Source: Patiria pectinifera
Lineage: Eukaryota > Echinodermata > Asteroidea > Valvatida > Asterinidae
Length of the DNA: 64,000 nucleotides
Assembly: GCA_029964075.1 (NCBI GenBank)
Contig: CM057141.1
Coordinates: 12,834,001-12,898,000 of the forward strand
Direction of reading: 5' to 3'
Below are positions 39,601 to 50,059 of this stretch, piece by piece (position 1 is the stretch's first letter; every line of letters begins with the position of its first letter). The notes under the pieces are model-generated. The model was not told the DNA's origin, ran no database searches, and worked only from the letters and a program-made list of their open reading frames with translations. Made by a program: the position numbers and the translations under genes.

Positions 39601-42479
39601 TCAGACTTGAATCCTGTGGAGAGAGCCCTAGACGTAGGTACATGATGCCGCCAGTTTCGTTTTTGTGCAGTAAGTCCCATAGCAAGGGCTGTCAGCGCCA
39701 GCCGACATGGCTCTCATGTGTCGCGGTCTAAAGGTACCTTAACATGGCTGGATTTTAACAAACTATAGCTTGTTGCATAGCGGATGAATAGGCCAACAAG
39801 CTGACAAATCGGCAAGGCTTCAGACTTGAAACTTCTGGAGTGAGCCTCAGACGTAGGTACATGATGCCCCCAGTTTCGGTTTTGTGCAGTAAGTCCCATA
39901 GCAAGGGCTGTCAGCGCCAGCCGACATGGTTCTGATGTGTCGCTGTCTAAAGGTACCTTAACATAGATGGATTCTGACAAACTATACCTTGTTGGATACC
40001 GGATGAATAGGCCAACAAGCTCACAAATCGGCAAGGCTGCAGACTTGAAACTTTTGGAGTGAGCCCAAGACGTAGGTACATGATGCCCCCAGTTTCGTTT
40101 TTGTGCAGTAAGTCCCATTGCAAGGGCTGTCAGCGCCGGCTGACATGGCTCTCATGTGTCGCGTTCTAAAGGTACCCTAACATAAACGGATTTTAACAAA
40201 CTGTAGCTCGTTGGATAGTGGATGAATTGGCCAACAAGCTGACGAATCGGCAAGGCTTCAGACTTGAAACTTTTGGGGTGAGCCCCAGACGTAGGTACAT
40301 GATGCCCCTAGTTTCGTTTTTTTGCAGTACGTCCCATAGCAAGGGCTGTCAGCGCCAGCCGACATGGCTCTCATGTGTCGCGGTCTAAAAGTACCTTAAC
40401 ATGGATGGATCTTGACAAACTATAGCTTGTTGGATAGCGGATGAATGGGCCAAAGAGCTGACAAATCGGCAAGTTTTCAGCTTTTAAACTTTTTGAGTGA
40501 GCTCCAGACGTATGTACATGATGCCCCCTGTTTCGTTTTTGTGCAGTAAGTCCCATAGCAAGGGCTGTCAGCGCCTGCCGACATGGCTCTCATGTGTCGC
40601 GGTCTAAAGGTACCTTAACATGGATGGATCTTGACAAACTATAGCTTGTTGGATAGCGGATAAATGGGCCAACAAGCTGACAAATCGGCAAGGCTTCATC
40701 TTTCAAACTTTTTGAGTGAGCTTTAGACGTAGGTACATGATGCCCGCAGTTTCGTTTTTGTGCAGTAAGTCCCATAGCAAGGGCTGTCAGCGCCAGCCGA
40801 CATGGCTGTCATGTGTCGCGGTCTAAAGGTACCTTAACATAGATGGATTTTGACAAACTATAGCTTGTTGGATAGCGGATGCATAGGCCAACAAGCTGAC
40901 AAATCGGCAAGGCTTCAGACCTGAAACTGTTGGAGTGAGCTTCAGACGTAGGTACATGATGCCCGCAGTTTCGTTTTTGTGCAGTAAGTCCCATAGCAAG
41001 GGCTGTCAGCGCCGGCTGACATGGCTCTCATGTGTCGCGATCTAAAGGTACCTTAACATAGACAGATTTTAACAAACTGTAGCTCGTTGGATAGCATATG
41101 AATAGGCCAACAAGCTGACAAATCGGCAAGGCTTCAGACTTGAAACTTTTGGGGTGAGCTCCAGCCGTAGATACATGATGCACCCAGTTTCGTTTTTGTG
41201 CAGTAAGTCCCACAGCAAGGGCTGTTAGCGCCAGCCGACATGGCTGTCATGTGTCGCGGTCTAAAGGTACCTTAACATAAATGGATTTTGACAAACTATA
41301 CTTTGTTGGATAGCGGATGAATAGGCCAACAAGCTGACGTGTCGGCAATGCTTCAGACTTGAAACTTTTTGAGTGAGCCCCAGACGTATGTACATGATGC
41401 CCCCAGGTTCGTTTTTGTGCAGTAAGTCCCATAGCAAGGGCTGTCAGCGCCAGCCGACATGGCTCTCATGTGTCGCGGTCTAAATGTGCCTCAAAATGAA
41501 CGGATTTTGACAAACTGTAGCTTGTTAGATAGCGGATGAGTAGGCCAACAAGCTGACAAATCGGCAAAGCTTCATACTTGAAACTTTTGGAGTGAGCCCC
41601 AGACGTAGGTACATGATGCCCCCAGTTTCGTTTTTGTGCAGTAAGTCCCATAGCAAGGGCTGTCACCGCCAGGCGACATGGCTATCATGTGTCGCGGTCT
41701 AAAGGTACCTTAATATAGATGGATTTTGACAAACTATAGCTTGTTGCATAGCGGATGAATAGGCCAACAAGCTGACAAATGGGCAAGTCTTTCGACTTTA
41801 AACTTTTGGAGTGAGCCCCCAAACGTAAGTACATGATGCCCCCAGTTTCGTTTTTGTGCAGTAAGTCCCATAGCAAGGGCTGTCAGCGCCAGCCGACATG
41901 GCTCTCATGTGTCGCAGTCTAAAGGTATCTTAACATAGATAGATTTTGACAAACTATAGCTTGTTGCGTAGCGGATGAATAGGCCAACAAGCTGACAAAT
42001 CGGCCAGGTATTAGACTTAAAACATTTTGACTGAACCCCAGACGTAGGTACATGATGCCCCCAGTTTCGTTTTTGTGCAGTACGTCCCATAGCAAGGGCT
42101 GTCAGCGCCAGCCGACATTGCTCTCATATGTCACGGTCTAAAGGTACCTTTACCTAGATGGAATTTGACAAACTATAGCTTGTTGGATAGCGGATGAATA
42201 GGCCAACAAGCTGACAAATCGGCAAGGCTTCAGACTTGAAACTTTTGGAGTGAGCCCCGGACGTAAGTACATGATGCCCCCAGTTTCGTTTTTGTGCAGT
42301 AAGTCCCATAGCAAGGGCTGTCAGCGCCAGCCGACATGGCTCTCATTTGTCGCGGTCTAAAGGTACCTTAACATAAATGGATTTTGACAAAATATAGCTT
42401 GTTGGATAGCAGATGCATAGGCCAACAAGCTGACAAATAGGCAAGGCTTCAGACCTGAAACTTTTGGAGTGAGCCTCAT

Positions 42480-43495
42480 TATAGCTTGTTGGATAGCGGA
42501 TGAGTATGTCAACAAGCTGACAAATCGCCAAAGCTTCATACTTGAAACTTTTGGAGTGAGCCCCAGACGTAGGTACATGATGCCCCCAGTTTTGTTTTTG
42601 TGCAGTAAGTCCCATAGCAAGGGCTGTCACCGCCAGGCGACATGGCTCTCATGTGTCGTGGTCTAAAGGTACCTTAACATAGATGGATTTTGATAAACTT
42701 TAGCTTGTTGCATAGCAGATGAATAGGCCAACAAGCTGACAAATGGGCAAGTCTTTCGACTTTAAACTTTTGGAGTGAGCCCCAGACGTAGGTACATGAT
42801 GCCCCCAGTTTTGTTTTTGTGCAGTAAGTCCCATAGCAAGGGCTGTCACCGCCAGGCGACATGGCTCTCATGTGTCGTGGTCTAAAGGTACCTTAACATA
42901 GATGGATTTTGATAAACTTTAGCTTGTTGCATAGCAGATGAATAGGCCAACAAGCTGACAAATGGGCAAGTCTTTCGACTTTAAACTTTTGGAGTGAGCC
43001 CCCAAACGTAAGTACATGATGCCCCCAGTTTTGTTTTTGTGCAGTAAGTCCCATAGTAAGGGCTGTCAGCGCCAGCCGACATGGCTCTCATGTGTCGCGG
43101 TCCAAAGGAACCTTAACATAAATGGATTTTGACAAACTATAGCTTGTTGCATAGCGGATGAATAGGCCAACAAGCTGACGAATCGGTAAGGCCCATAGCA
43201 AGGGCTGTCAGCGCCAGCCGACATGGCTCTCATGTGTCGCGGTCTAAAGGTGCCTTAACATAAATGGATTTTGAAAAACTATAGCTTGTTGGATAGCAAA
43301 TGAATGGGCCAACAAGCTGACAAATCGGCAAGGCTTCAGCTTTCAACCTTTTTGAGGTATTAGACTTAAAACATTTGGACTGAGCCCCAGACGTAGGTAC
43401 ATGATGCCCCCAGTTTCGTTTTTGTGCAGTACGTCCCATAGCAAGGGCTGTCAGCGCCAGCTGACATTGCTCTCATATGTCGCGGTCTAAAGGTA
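42480..43495 (-). repeat. Segmental duplicate A within the satellite
   Basis: This block shares unusual breakpoints with 44,180-44,960: gaatcggtaaggcccatagc (near 43,180) and tttttgaggtattagac (near 43,350), both internal deletion joints, plus the tgagtatgtcaacaag monomer. Copy A has one extra monomer (42,683-42,900). Its left edge is an abnormal join (gcctca to ttatagcttg). Confidence 0.85.
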
Positions 43496-44179
43496 CCCTA
43501 ACATGGACGGATTTTAACAAACTGTAGCTCGTTGGATAGCGGATGAATAGGCCAACAAGCTGACAAATCGGCAAGGCTTCAGACTTGAAACTTTTGGGGT
43601 GAGCTCCAGCCGTTTATACATGATGCCCCCAGTTTCGTTTTTGTGCAGTAAGTCCCACAGCAAGGGCTGTTAGCGACAGCCGACATGGCTGTCATGTGTC
43701 GCGGTCTAAAGGTACCTTTACATGGATGGATTTTGACAAACTATACCTTGTTGGATAGCGGATGAATAGGCCAACAAGCTGACAAGTCGGCAAGGCTTCA
43801 GACTTGAAACTTTGGGAGTGAGCCCCAGACGTAAGTACATGATGCCCCCAGTTTCGTTTTTGTGCAGTAAGTCCCATAGCAAGGACTGTCAGCGCCAGCC
43901 GACATGGCTCTCATGTGTCGCGGTCTAAATGTGCCTCAAAATAGACGGATTTTGACAAACTGTAGCTTGTTGGATAGCAGATGAATAGGCCAACATGCTG
44001 ACAAATCGGCAAGGCTTCAGACTTGAAACTTTTGGAGTGAGCCCCAGACGTAGGTACATGATGCCCCCAGTTTCGTTTTTGTGCTGTACGTCCCATAGCA
44101 AGGGCTGTCAGCGCCAGCCGACATGGCTCTCATATGTCGCGGTCTAAAGGTATCTTAACATGGATGGAATTTGACAAAT

Positions 44180-44960
44180 TATAGCTTGTTGGATAGCGGA
44201 TGAGTATGTCAACAAGCTGACAAATCGCCAAAGCTTCATACTTGAAACTTTTGGAGTGAGCCCCAGACGTAGGTACATGATGCCCCCAGTTTTGTTTTTG
44301 TGCAGTAAGTCCCATAGCAAGGGCTGTCACCGCCAGGCGACATGGCTCTCATGTGTCGTGGTCTAAAGGTACCTTAACATAGATGGATTTTGATAAACTT
44401 TAGCTTGTTGCATAGCAGATGAATAGGCCAACAAGCTGACAAATGGGCAAGTCTTTCGACTTTAAACTTTTGGAGTGAGCCCCCAAACGTAAGTACATGA
44501 TGCCCCCAGTTTCGTTTTTGTGCAGTAAGTCCCATAGCAATGGCTGTCAGCGCCAGCCGACATGGCTCTCATGTGTCGCGGTCCAAAGGTACCTTAACAT
44601 AAATGGATTTTGACAAACTATAGCTTGTTGCATAGCGGATGAATAGGCCAACAAGCTGACGAATCGGTAAGGCCCATAGCAAGGGCTGTCAGCGCCAGCC
44701 GACATGGCTCTCATGTGTCGCGGTCTAAAGGTGCCTTAACATAAATGGATTTTGAAAAACTATAGCTTGTTGGATAGCAAATGAATGGGCCAACAAGCTG
44801 ACAAATCGGCAAGGCTTCAGCTTTCAACCTTTTTGAGGTATTAGACTTAAAACATTTGGACTGAGCCCCAGACGTAGGTACATGATGCCCCCAGTTTCGT
44901 TTTTGTGCAGTACGTCCTATAGCAAGGGCTGTCAGCGCCAGCTGACATTGCTCTCATATG
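44180..44960 (-). repeat. Segmental duplicate B within the satellite
   Basis: This is the partner of 42,480-43,495. Here the sequence left of the shared block is a normal monomer (gacaaattatagcttg), so B looks like the source and A the copy. Confidence 0.82.
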
Positions 44961-45043
44961 TCGCGGTCTAAAGGTACCTTTACATGGATGGAATTTGACA
45001 AACTATAGCTTGTTGGATAGCGGATGGATAGGCCAACAAGCTG

Positions 45044-45175
45044 CCTTAAGGCTGCCTTAAGGCTGGATTTTAGGGTCTTGGCCTTGGCCTCGATGCTTGA
45101 GGGCAAAAGCCTTGGCCTTGGCCTTGGCCTTGAGGGTTCAGGGCCTTGCAATTTTGAGTCAAAGCTCTTCAAGGC
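45044..45175. repeat. GGCCTT-rich minisatellite, left copy
   Basis: It begins where the satellite breaks after aacaagctg: ccttaaggctg repeated twice, then reiterated ccttggccttggcc with interspersed cttgagggt and caaag. It has the same motif and direction as 46,095-46,233. Confidence 0.85.
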
Positions 45176-45724
45176 CCATAGATTTTTGCATTTTCCAGAT
45201 AAATCTGTTCGAAATTTTGCTGTTACCATTTTAACCGTATTACCATGGAGGAGGGAAGCACCCTATAGATTTGTCTGTTGGGCACACTTCCACTTTCGTA
45301 GCATCACATTTTGTTACCATTGTAGTAGATTTGCTGCAAAAATATTCCGTACACTTGTGGGGCTAATGCGATGATCACTTTAATTGCATAACTATGGAAT
45401 AGATCTGATTGGTTGTATATGTCTCCCCGATAAGTGCTAAAGATTTGCATGTATCTGTTTTAGATAATGCTGATATTTCTGACCATGTTGGGCCAGCAAA
45501 TAAAAACTTCCCAAATCAGTTTCTTTAATCCCCCTTTGTTACACTTGGAAGAATTGTGTGTCAATATAGAAGTAAATCATTATTTTGTTTAGTTAAACCA
45601 TATTGAAGACCTGAACTTATACTTTAATAGATACAGTGCAGTCATAAAACGGTGTAGGCCTATGCGAGCATGTTGATTGCAATTAAAGAAATGTTGTTCT
45701 TCGTAACGAGCAATTCGTGATAAT
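45176..45724. other. Unassigned AT-rich insert, no gene seen
   Basis: A non-satellite segment between the two GGCCTT minisatellites. I see no conserved coding frame, RNA gene or terminal repeats in it. It contains the twice-used phrase ttgttacca and an internal tagatttg motif repeated a few times. Confidence 0.5.
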
Positions 45725-46034
45725 AAGGGCGGATCCAGGGGGGCCAAAAGGGGCCATGCCCCCCCCCCAAAAAAAAAGAAACCATTTTTTTTTATGTGAC
45801 GTCGTAATAAAGGCAGGCAATTAGTACACCACCATCTTTTCCTCAAAAAAACATCGGTTAAAATGGTCAGAAATTGCCTCAAATCGCACCACAGAGCATC
45901 TCGAATCCAAAAAAATTTCGGGGCCCTTAAGCGGGCCCCGAAGCCCAAGCCGTAATTTGTTTACCCACTTTTTTGGGGGGAGCAAAATTTCTTTGGCCCC
46001 CCTCCCGCAAATTGTGTTCTGGATGCGCCCTTGC
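45725..46034. mobile_element. MITE with aagggcggatcc / ggatgcgccctt ends
   Basis: The left end aagggcggatccagg and the right end ctggatgcgccctt are inverted copies with a few mismatches. The flanks are GTGATAAT on the left and GTGATGAT on the right, an 8-bp target duplication with one difference, as expected for a hAT-type insertion. There is no transposase frame. The interior holds C-, A- and G-runs. Confidence 0.7.
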
Positions 46035-46094
46035 GTGATGATGTGTCACTCGTGACTATAATTAGTTCTATATTAGTGGTCATTTCATAAAACA

Positions 46095-46233
46095 GGGCCT
46101 TGGCCTTGGCCTTGGCCTTGAGGGTTAAGCCTTGGCCTTGGCCTCGAGGCTTGAGGGTCAAAGCCTTAGCCTTGGCCTTGGCCTTGAGGGTCAAAGCCTT
46201 GGCCTTGGCCTTGGCCTTGAGGGTCAAAGCCTT
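46095..46233. repeat. GGCCTT-rich minisatellite, right copy
   Basis: A composite unit of about 36 bp made of (ccttgg)n, then ccttgagggtcaaag, repeated about four times. In one reverse-strand frame it reads as reiterated AKAKALTLK, a by-product of the hexamer and not a protein. Confidence 0.85.
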
Positions 46234-46245
46234 TGCTCCAACACT

Positions 46246-47682
46246 GTCCCATAGCAAGGGCTGTCAGCGCCAGCCGACTTGGCTCTCATGTGTCGCGGTC
46301 TAAAGATGCCTTAACATTGGACGGATTTTGACAAACTATAGCTTGTTGGATAGAAGATGAATAGGCCTACAAGCTGACAAATCGGAAAGGCTTCAGACTT
46401 GAAACTTTTGGAGTGAGCTTCAGACGTAGGTACATGATGCCCCAATTTCATTTTTGTGCAGTAAGTCCCATAGCAAGCGCTGTCAGCGCCAGCCGGCATG
46501 GCTCTCATGTGTCGCGGTCTAAAGGTACCCTAACATGCACAAATTTTGACAAACTATAACTTGTTGGATAGTGGATGAATAGGCCTACAAGCTGACAAAT
46601 CGTCAAGGCTTTAGACTTGAAACTTTTGGAGTGAGCCTCAGACGTAGGTACATGATGCCCCCAGTGTCGTTTTTGTGCAGTAAGTCCCATAGCAAGGGCT
46701 GTCCGCGCCAGCCGACATGGCTCTCATGTGTCGCGGTCTAAAGGTAGCTTAACATGGATGGATTTTGACAAACTATAGCTTGTTGCATAACGCATGAATA
46801 GGCCAAGAAGCTGACAAATCGGCAAGCCTTCAGACTTGAAACTTTTGGAGTGAGCCGCAGACGTAGGAACATGATGCCCCCAGTTTCGTTTTTGTGCAGT
46901 AAGTCCCATAGCAAGGGCTGTCAGCGCCAGCCGACATGGCTCTCATGTGTCGCGGTCTAAAGGTACCTTAACATGGATGGATTTTGACAAACTATAACTT
47001 GTTGCATAGCGGATGAATACGCCAACAAGCTGACAAATCGGCAAGGCTTCAGACCTGAAACTTCTGGAGTGAGCCCTAGACGTAGGTACATGATGCCCCC
47101 AGTTTCGTTTTTGTGCAGTTAGTCCCATAGCAAGGGCTGTCAGCGCCAGCCGACATGGCTCTCAAGTGTCGCGGTCTAAAAGTACCTTAACATGGATGGA
47201 TTTTGTAAAACTATAGCTTGTTGGATAGCGGATGAACAGGCCAACAAGCTGACAAATCGGCAAGGCTTCAGACTTGAAACGTTTGGAGTGAGCTCCAGAC
47301 GTAGGTACATGATGCCCCCAGTTTCGTTTGTGTGCAGTAAGTCCCTTAGCAAGGGCTGTCAGCGCCAACCGACATGGTTCTGATGTGTCGCGGTCTAAAG
47401 GTACCTTAACATGGATGGATTCTGACAAACTATAGCTTGTTGCATAGCGGATGAATAGGCCAACAAGCTGACAAATCGGCAAGGCTGCAGACTTGAAACT
47501 TTTGGAGTGAGCCCAAGACGTATGTACATGATGCCCCCAGTTTCGTTTTTGTGCAGTAAATCCCATAGCAAGGGCTTTCAGCGCCAGCCGACATGGCTCT
47601 CATGTGTCGCGGTCTAAAGGTACATTAACATTGGACAGATCTTGACAAACTATAGCTTGTTGGATAGCGGATGAATGGGCCA
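46246..47682 (-). repeat. 219-bp satellite array between the two large inserts
   Basis: About 6.5 diverged monomers. It restarts at gtcccatagc, so about 100 bp of a monomer are missing across the 45,044-46,245 insert. The last five bases, ggcca, are the left target duplication of the fold-back element. Confidence 0.95.
46671..47090 (-). repeat. Near-identical copy of satellite segment 23,508-23,925
   Basis: Two adjacent monomers here match two monomers 23,165 bp away almost base for base. Shared rare changes include gtccgcgcc, ggtagcttaac, gcataacgcatg, gccaagaagc, caagccttc, gtaggaacatg, and then acctgaaacttctgg with agccctagac. The only difference I noticed in this core is gaatacgcc versus gaataagcc. 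Confidence 0.88.
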
Positions 47683-47953
47683 TGTTACAACTGATAATGT
47701 AGTAACCAACCGATAACGTATCACCAACCGATAATGTATCACAAATTGACCGATATTGTATCACTAACCGATAATGTACCAAAAATTTACTGATAGTGTA
47801 GTAAAATTTGTATCCGATAATGTATCACGTGTCGACGGATAATGTAACTACAAAATAACTGTATCCGATAATGTATCACCACGGAACGGATACTGTATCA
47901 ACCGATAATGTATCATAAATCAACCGATAATGTATCAGTATTGGGAAAAGGTG
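47683..47953 (+). repeat. Left terminal inverted repeat of the fold-back element
   Basis: 271 bp that match 49,789-50,059 in reverse complement with only a few mismatches. About twelve copies of a 14-15-bp box (accgataatgtatca and variants such as accgatattgtatca, acggatactgtatca, actgatagtgtagta), spaced irregularly. They are candidate transposase-binding sites by position. Confidence 0.93.
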
Positions 47954-48311
47954 TACACAAATGTTTGTTTTATGTCCGATTATCCCGCCCCACGTTTTGA
48001 CCAGGGAGGGGGGGGGTCTGGGCTAGTTGATCACCACCACCCCCCATTATTTTGTATTTAGAGAAAAAGGGCTTATTTTGAGGTATTTTTCAAACTTTCC
48101 AACCGCCGAAATGTATTAAATAGTATTGAGAAAGGGAGAAAAATACAAATAGCTTGAAATGCGCTGGGACGTCTGTATCATGAACAGCAACCCCAGTGTC
48201 ATGTGGTCTCCAGCAAGGCCCCCCCCCCCCCGCTTGTATTTCACGGCCAGGACTTTTTTTTTTAGCTATCCCCCATCCCCAAGTCCCCAGCGCAGATTTA
48301 CGCTACTGTTG

Positions 48312-48688
48312 CAGGGGCGGATCCAGGATTTTTCGCGGGAGGGGGGTTCATCAGCAAAACAATCTGAATATGTACACAGGATTTATTTTTTTTCGGACAC
48401 TTGGCCTCCGTAAAATCAAAAACTTAGGGAAGGGGGTATCATTTTTCAATAGGGGACGCTGTTCAAATTTGACAATTATTAACACTGGATTACAGAATGG
48501 TGTAAAAATATCCCCTATCTAAGCTGCCTCCGTCCGTATTTTGAACAGGCGGACATTATACCAGTATTTTTTTTGTTTGGGGGGGGGGGCACAGCAGAGG
48601 GGGGGGGTGCATTATTTTTTTTAGGAATTTGTATGCAATTTGTTTTGGGACACAGCTGGGGGACCCTCCCACCCCGGATCCGCGCCTG
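48312..48688. mobile_element. MITE nested in the fold-back element (GGATCCGC-type ends)
   Basis: The left end is caggggcggatccagg and the right end is ccccggatccgcgcctg, inverted copies. TGTTG is present at both edges. The interior has long A/T and G runs and the phrase cgtccgtattttg that recurs in the MITE at 57,996-58,606, so they belong to one family. No coding capacity. Confidence 0.72.
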
Positions 48689-49788
48689 TGTTGGCCTCAA
48701 GGAAGCGGTAGGCTCGTGACGTTTGGACTCAAAACTGTGTGGGTTGAACAAACTGAAGTCAGTGGGTAGACAAATAACAAATGACGTCACATGCGAACGG
48801 TGCCCCCCCCCCCCCCCGGGGGGGCATTATTTTGTACGGTACAGTAATATTTTGTACGGTACAGTAAAATTGTGTACCTGATTGTAGGATTTTATCAGCG
48901 TTCCCCGTTGAAAATATGGCACGACACCCCCTCCCCCCTCATCGACCCCCTCCCCCTCATCCCTCCTCACCCCCCATCCCTCCACTAAATGAGCAGTAAT
49001 GCTGTGATTGTGCCCTTTCTGTAAGAAAAAAATATCGACGGGGGTCGACAAGGGACCCATGAAGCTTGATCGCATCTAGACTATCTTCGACGATTGCCGC
49101 CTAAATCCGGTAAACTTGTTACATTGTATCTTTTGTGACAGCTCAAGTTACATGATCATTTCAGATGGTAGTTTTGCTATACAAATGCCTCGCCACTTGT
49201 ATGTGTTCCCGGTTCATGCACAGCGCGTATTTTGAATGATGCAAAGTTATTGGGGGAGGGAATAGTCTGGAAGACCATCTCAAGTTAAATTGAACGTATG
49301 CGCGCGCCGACGTTGCCTGACGCTCATGCAAAGACGCTGCTGCTAATAGCCACATTCTGGCACATTCTGGAAGTGGTGTGGAACCTTGCGCGCGAACCAG
49401 TACAGTACAGTACGCACATGCTGTGTCCCGTCCATTGATCTCCATACGGGGATCAATGGTCCCGTACGTCCATGGGGCTCTCAAAAGTGGTAAAACTCGC
49501 CCTCTTGTGTCGCAGCACGGAGCCCATGTGGAGGTCAAATGTCCGGAGAAAAAAATTTGTCCACATTTCGGCGCGGATGTGCGAGTGCAGTTAACCCCCC
49601 CCCCCCTTGACATCAAAAGCTGGATACGCCACTAGCCTAGGCCCACTTGGAAGTAGAGCGTCTCCAAACCAGAGCAACTCCCTACCTCCCAAAATAAAAA
49701 AAAACATATTCTTAATGATAAACTTTCTCGAGTGGGGACTTATCATAGTAAAGGCACTTATTAGACTTTAAATAATTTGCAATATTTC
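48689..49788. other. Interior of the fold-back element, no gene seen
   Basis: Low-complexity stretches (C/G runs near 48,803-48,830, a tandem ttttgtacggtacagtaa twice near 48,830-48,870, ccctcccc near 48,930-48,980). The remainder has overlapping short frames on both strands, none with a recognisable domain. Confidence 0.55.
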
Positions 49789-50059
49789 CACCTTTTTCCA
49801 ATACTGATACATTATCGGTTGATTTTTGATACATTATCGGTTGATACAGTATCCGTTCCGTGGTGATACATTATCGGATACAGTTATTTTGTAGTTACAT
49901 TATCCGTCGACACGTGATACATTATCGGATACAAATTTTACTACACTATCAGTAAATTTTTGGTACATTATCGGTTAGTGATACAATATCGGTCAATTTG
50001 TGATACATTATCGGTTGGTGATACGTTATCGGTTAGTTACTACATTATCAGTTGTAACA
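49789..50059 (-). repeat. Right terminal inverted repeat of the fold-back element
   Basis: Mirror image of 47,683-47,953: tgatacattatcggt boxes on this strand, ending gttgtaaca at the satellite boundary. The inner edge is at cacctttttccaatac. Confidence 0.93.

Larger units (their letters stand above)
26921..45043 (-). repeat. 219-bp satellite array, diverged right zone
   Basis: About 82 monomers continuing in phase after the LINE, with higher divergence, more indels and several truncated or fused monomers (about 27,270-27,300; 28,278-28,300; 35,998; 42,475; 43,190; 43,360). From about 40 kb the form ttggatagcgg replaces ttgcatagcgg, lengthening the monomer's inverted repeat to 10 bp. At 39,714-40,118 the usual stop between two monomers is lost, giving a 134-codon frame by chance. 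Confidence 0.95.
47683..50059. mobile_element. Fold-back-like DNA transposon, non-autonomous, 2377 bp
   Basis: The element starts TGTTACAACTG and ends CAGTTGTAACA, with terminal inverted repeats of about 271 bp at each end. It is flanked by ggcca on both sides (47,678-47,682 and 50,060-50,064); removing it and one ggcca restores a normal satellite monomer. The inverted repeats consist of roughly a dozen spaced copies of CCGATAATGTATCA. I see no transposase frame inside, only a nested MITE and long G/C runs, so it must have been moved in trans. TG...CA ends with TGTNR, long repeats and a short duplication resemble Ginger-type integrase transposons. Reiterated 15-bp boxes in long inverted repeats also recall sea urchin TU fold-back elements. 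Assignment is open. Confidence 0.92.

Noticed and set aside
39714..40118. 134-codon frame as a fused satellite-derived protein
   Set aside because: It arises from one base change in the TGA between two monomers, in a region where most monomers are decaying.
45961..46257. Lysine/alanine-rich protein with AKAKALTLK repeats
   Set aside because: It is the translation of a (GGCCTT)n minisatellite; periodicity comes from DNA slippage and there is no gene context.
49161..49616. 151-codon minus-strand frame inside the fold-back element as a transposase
   Set aside because: No transposase or integrase motifs, mixed low-complexity content, and equally long frames on the other strand.
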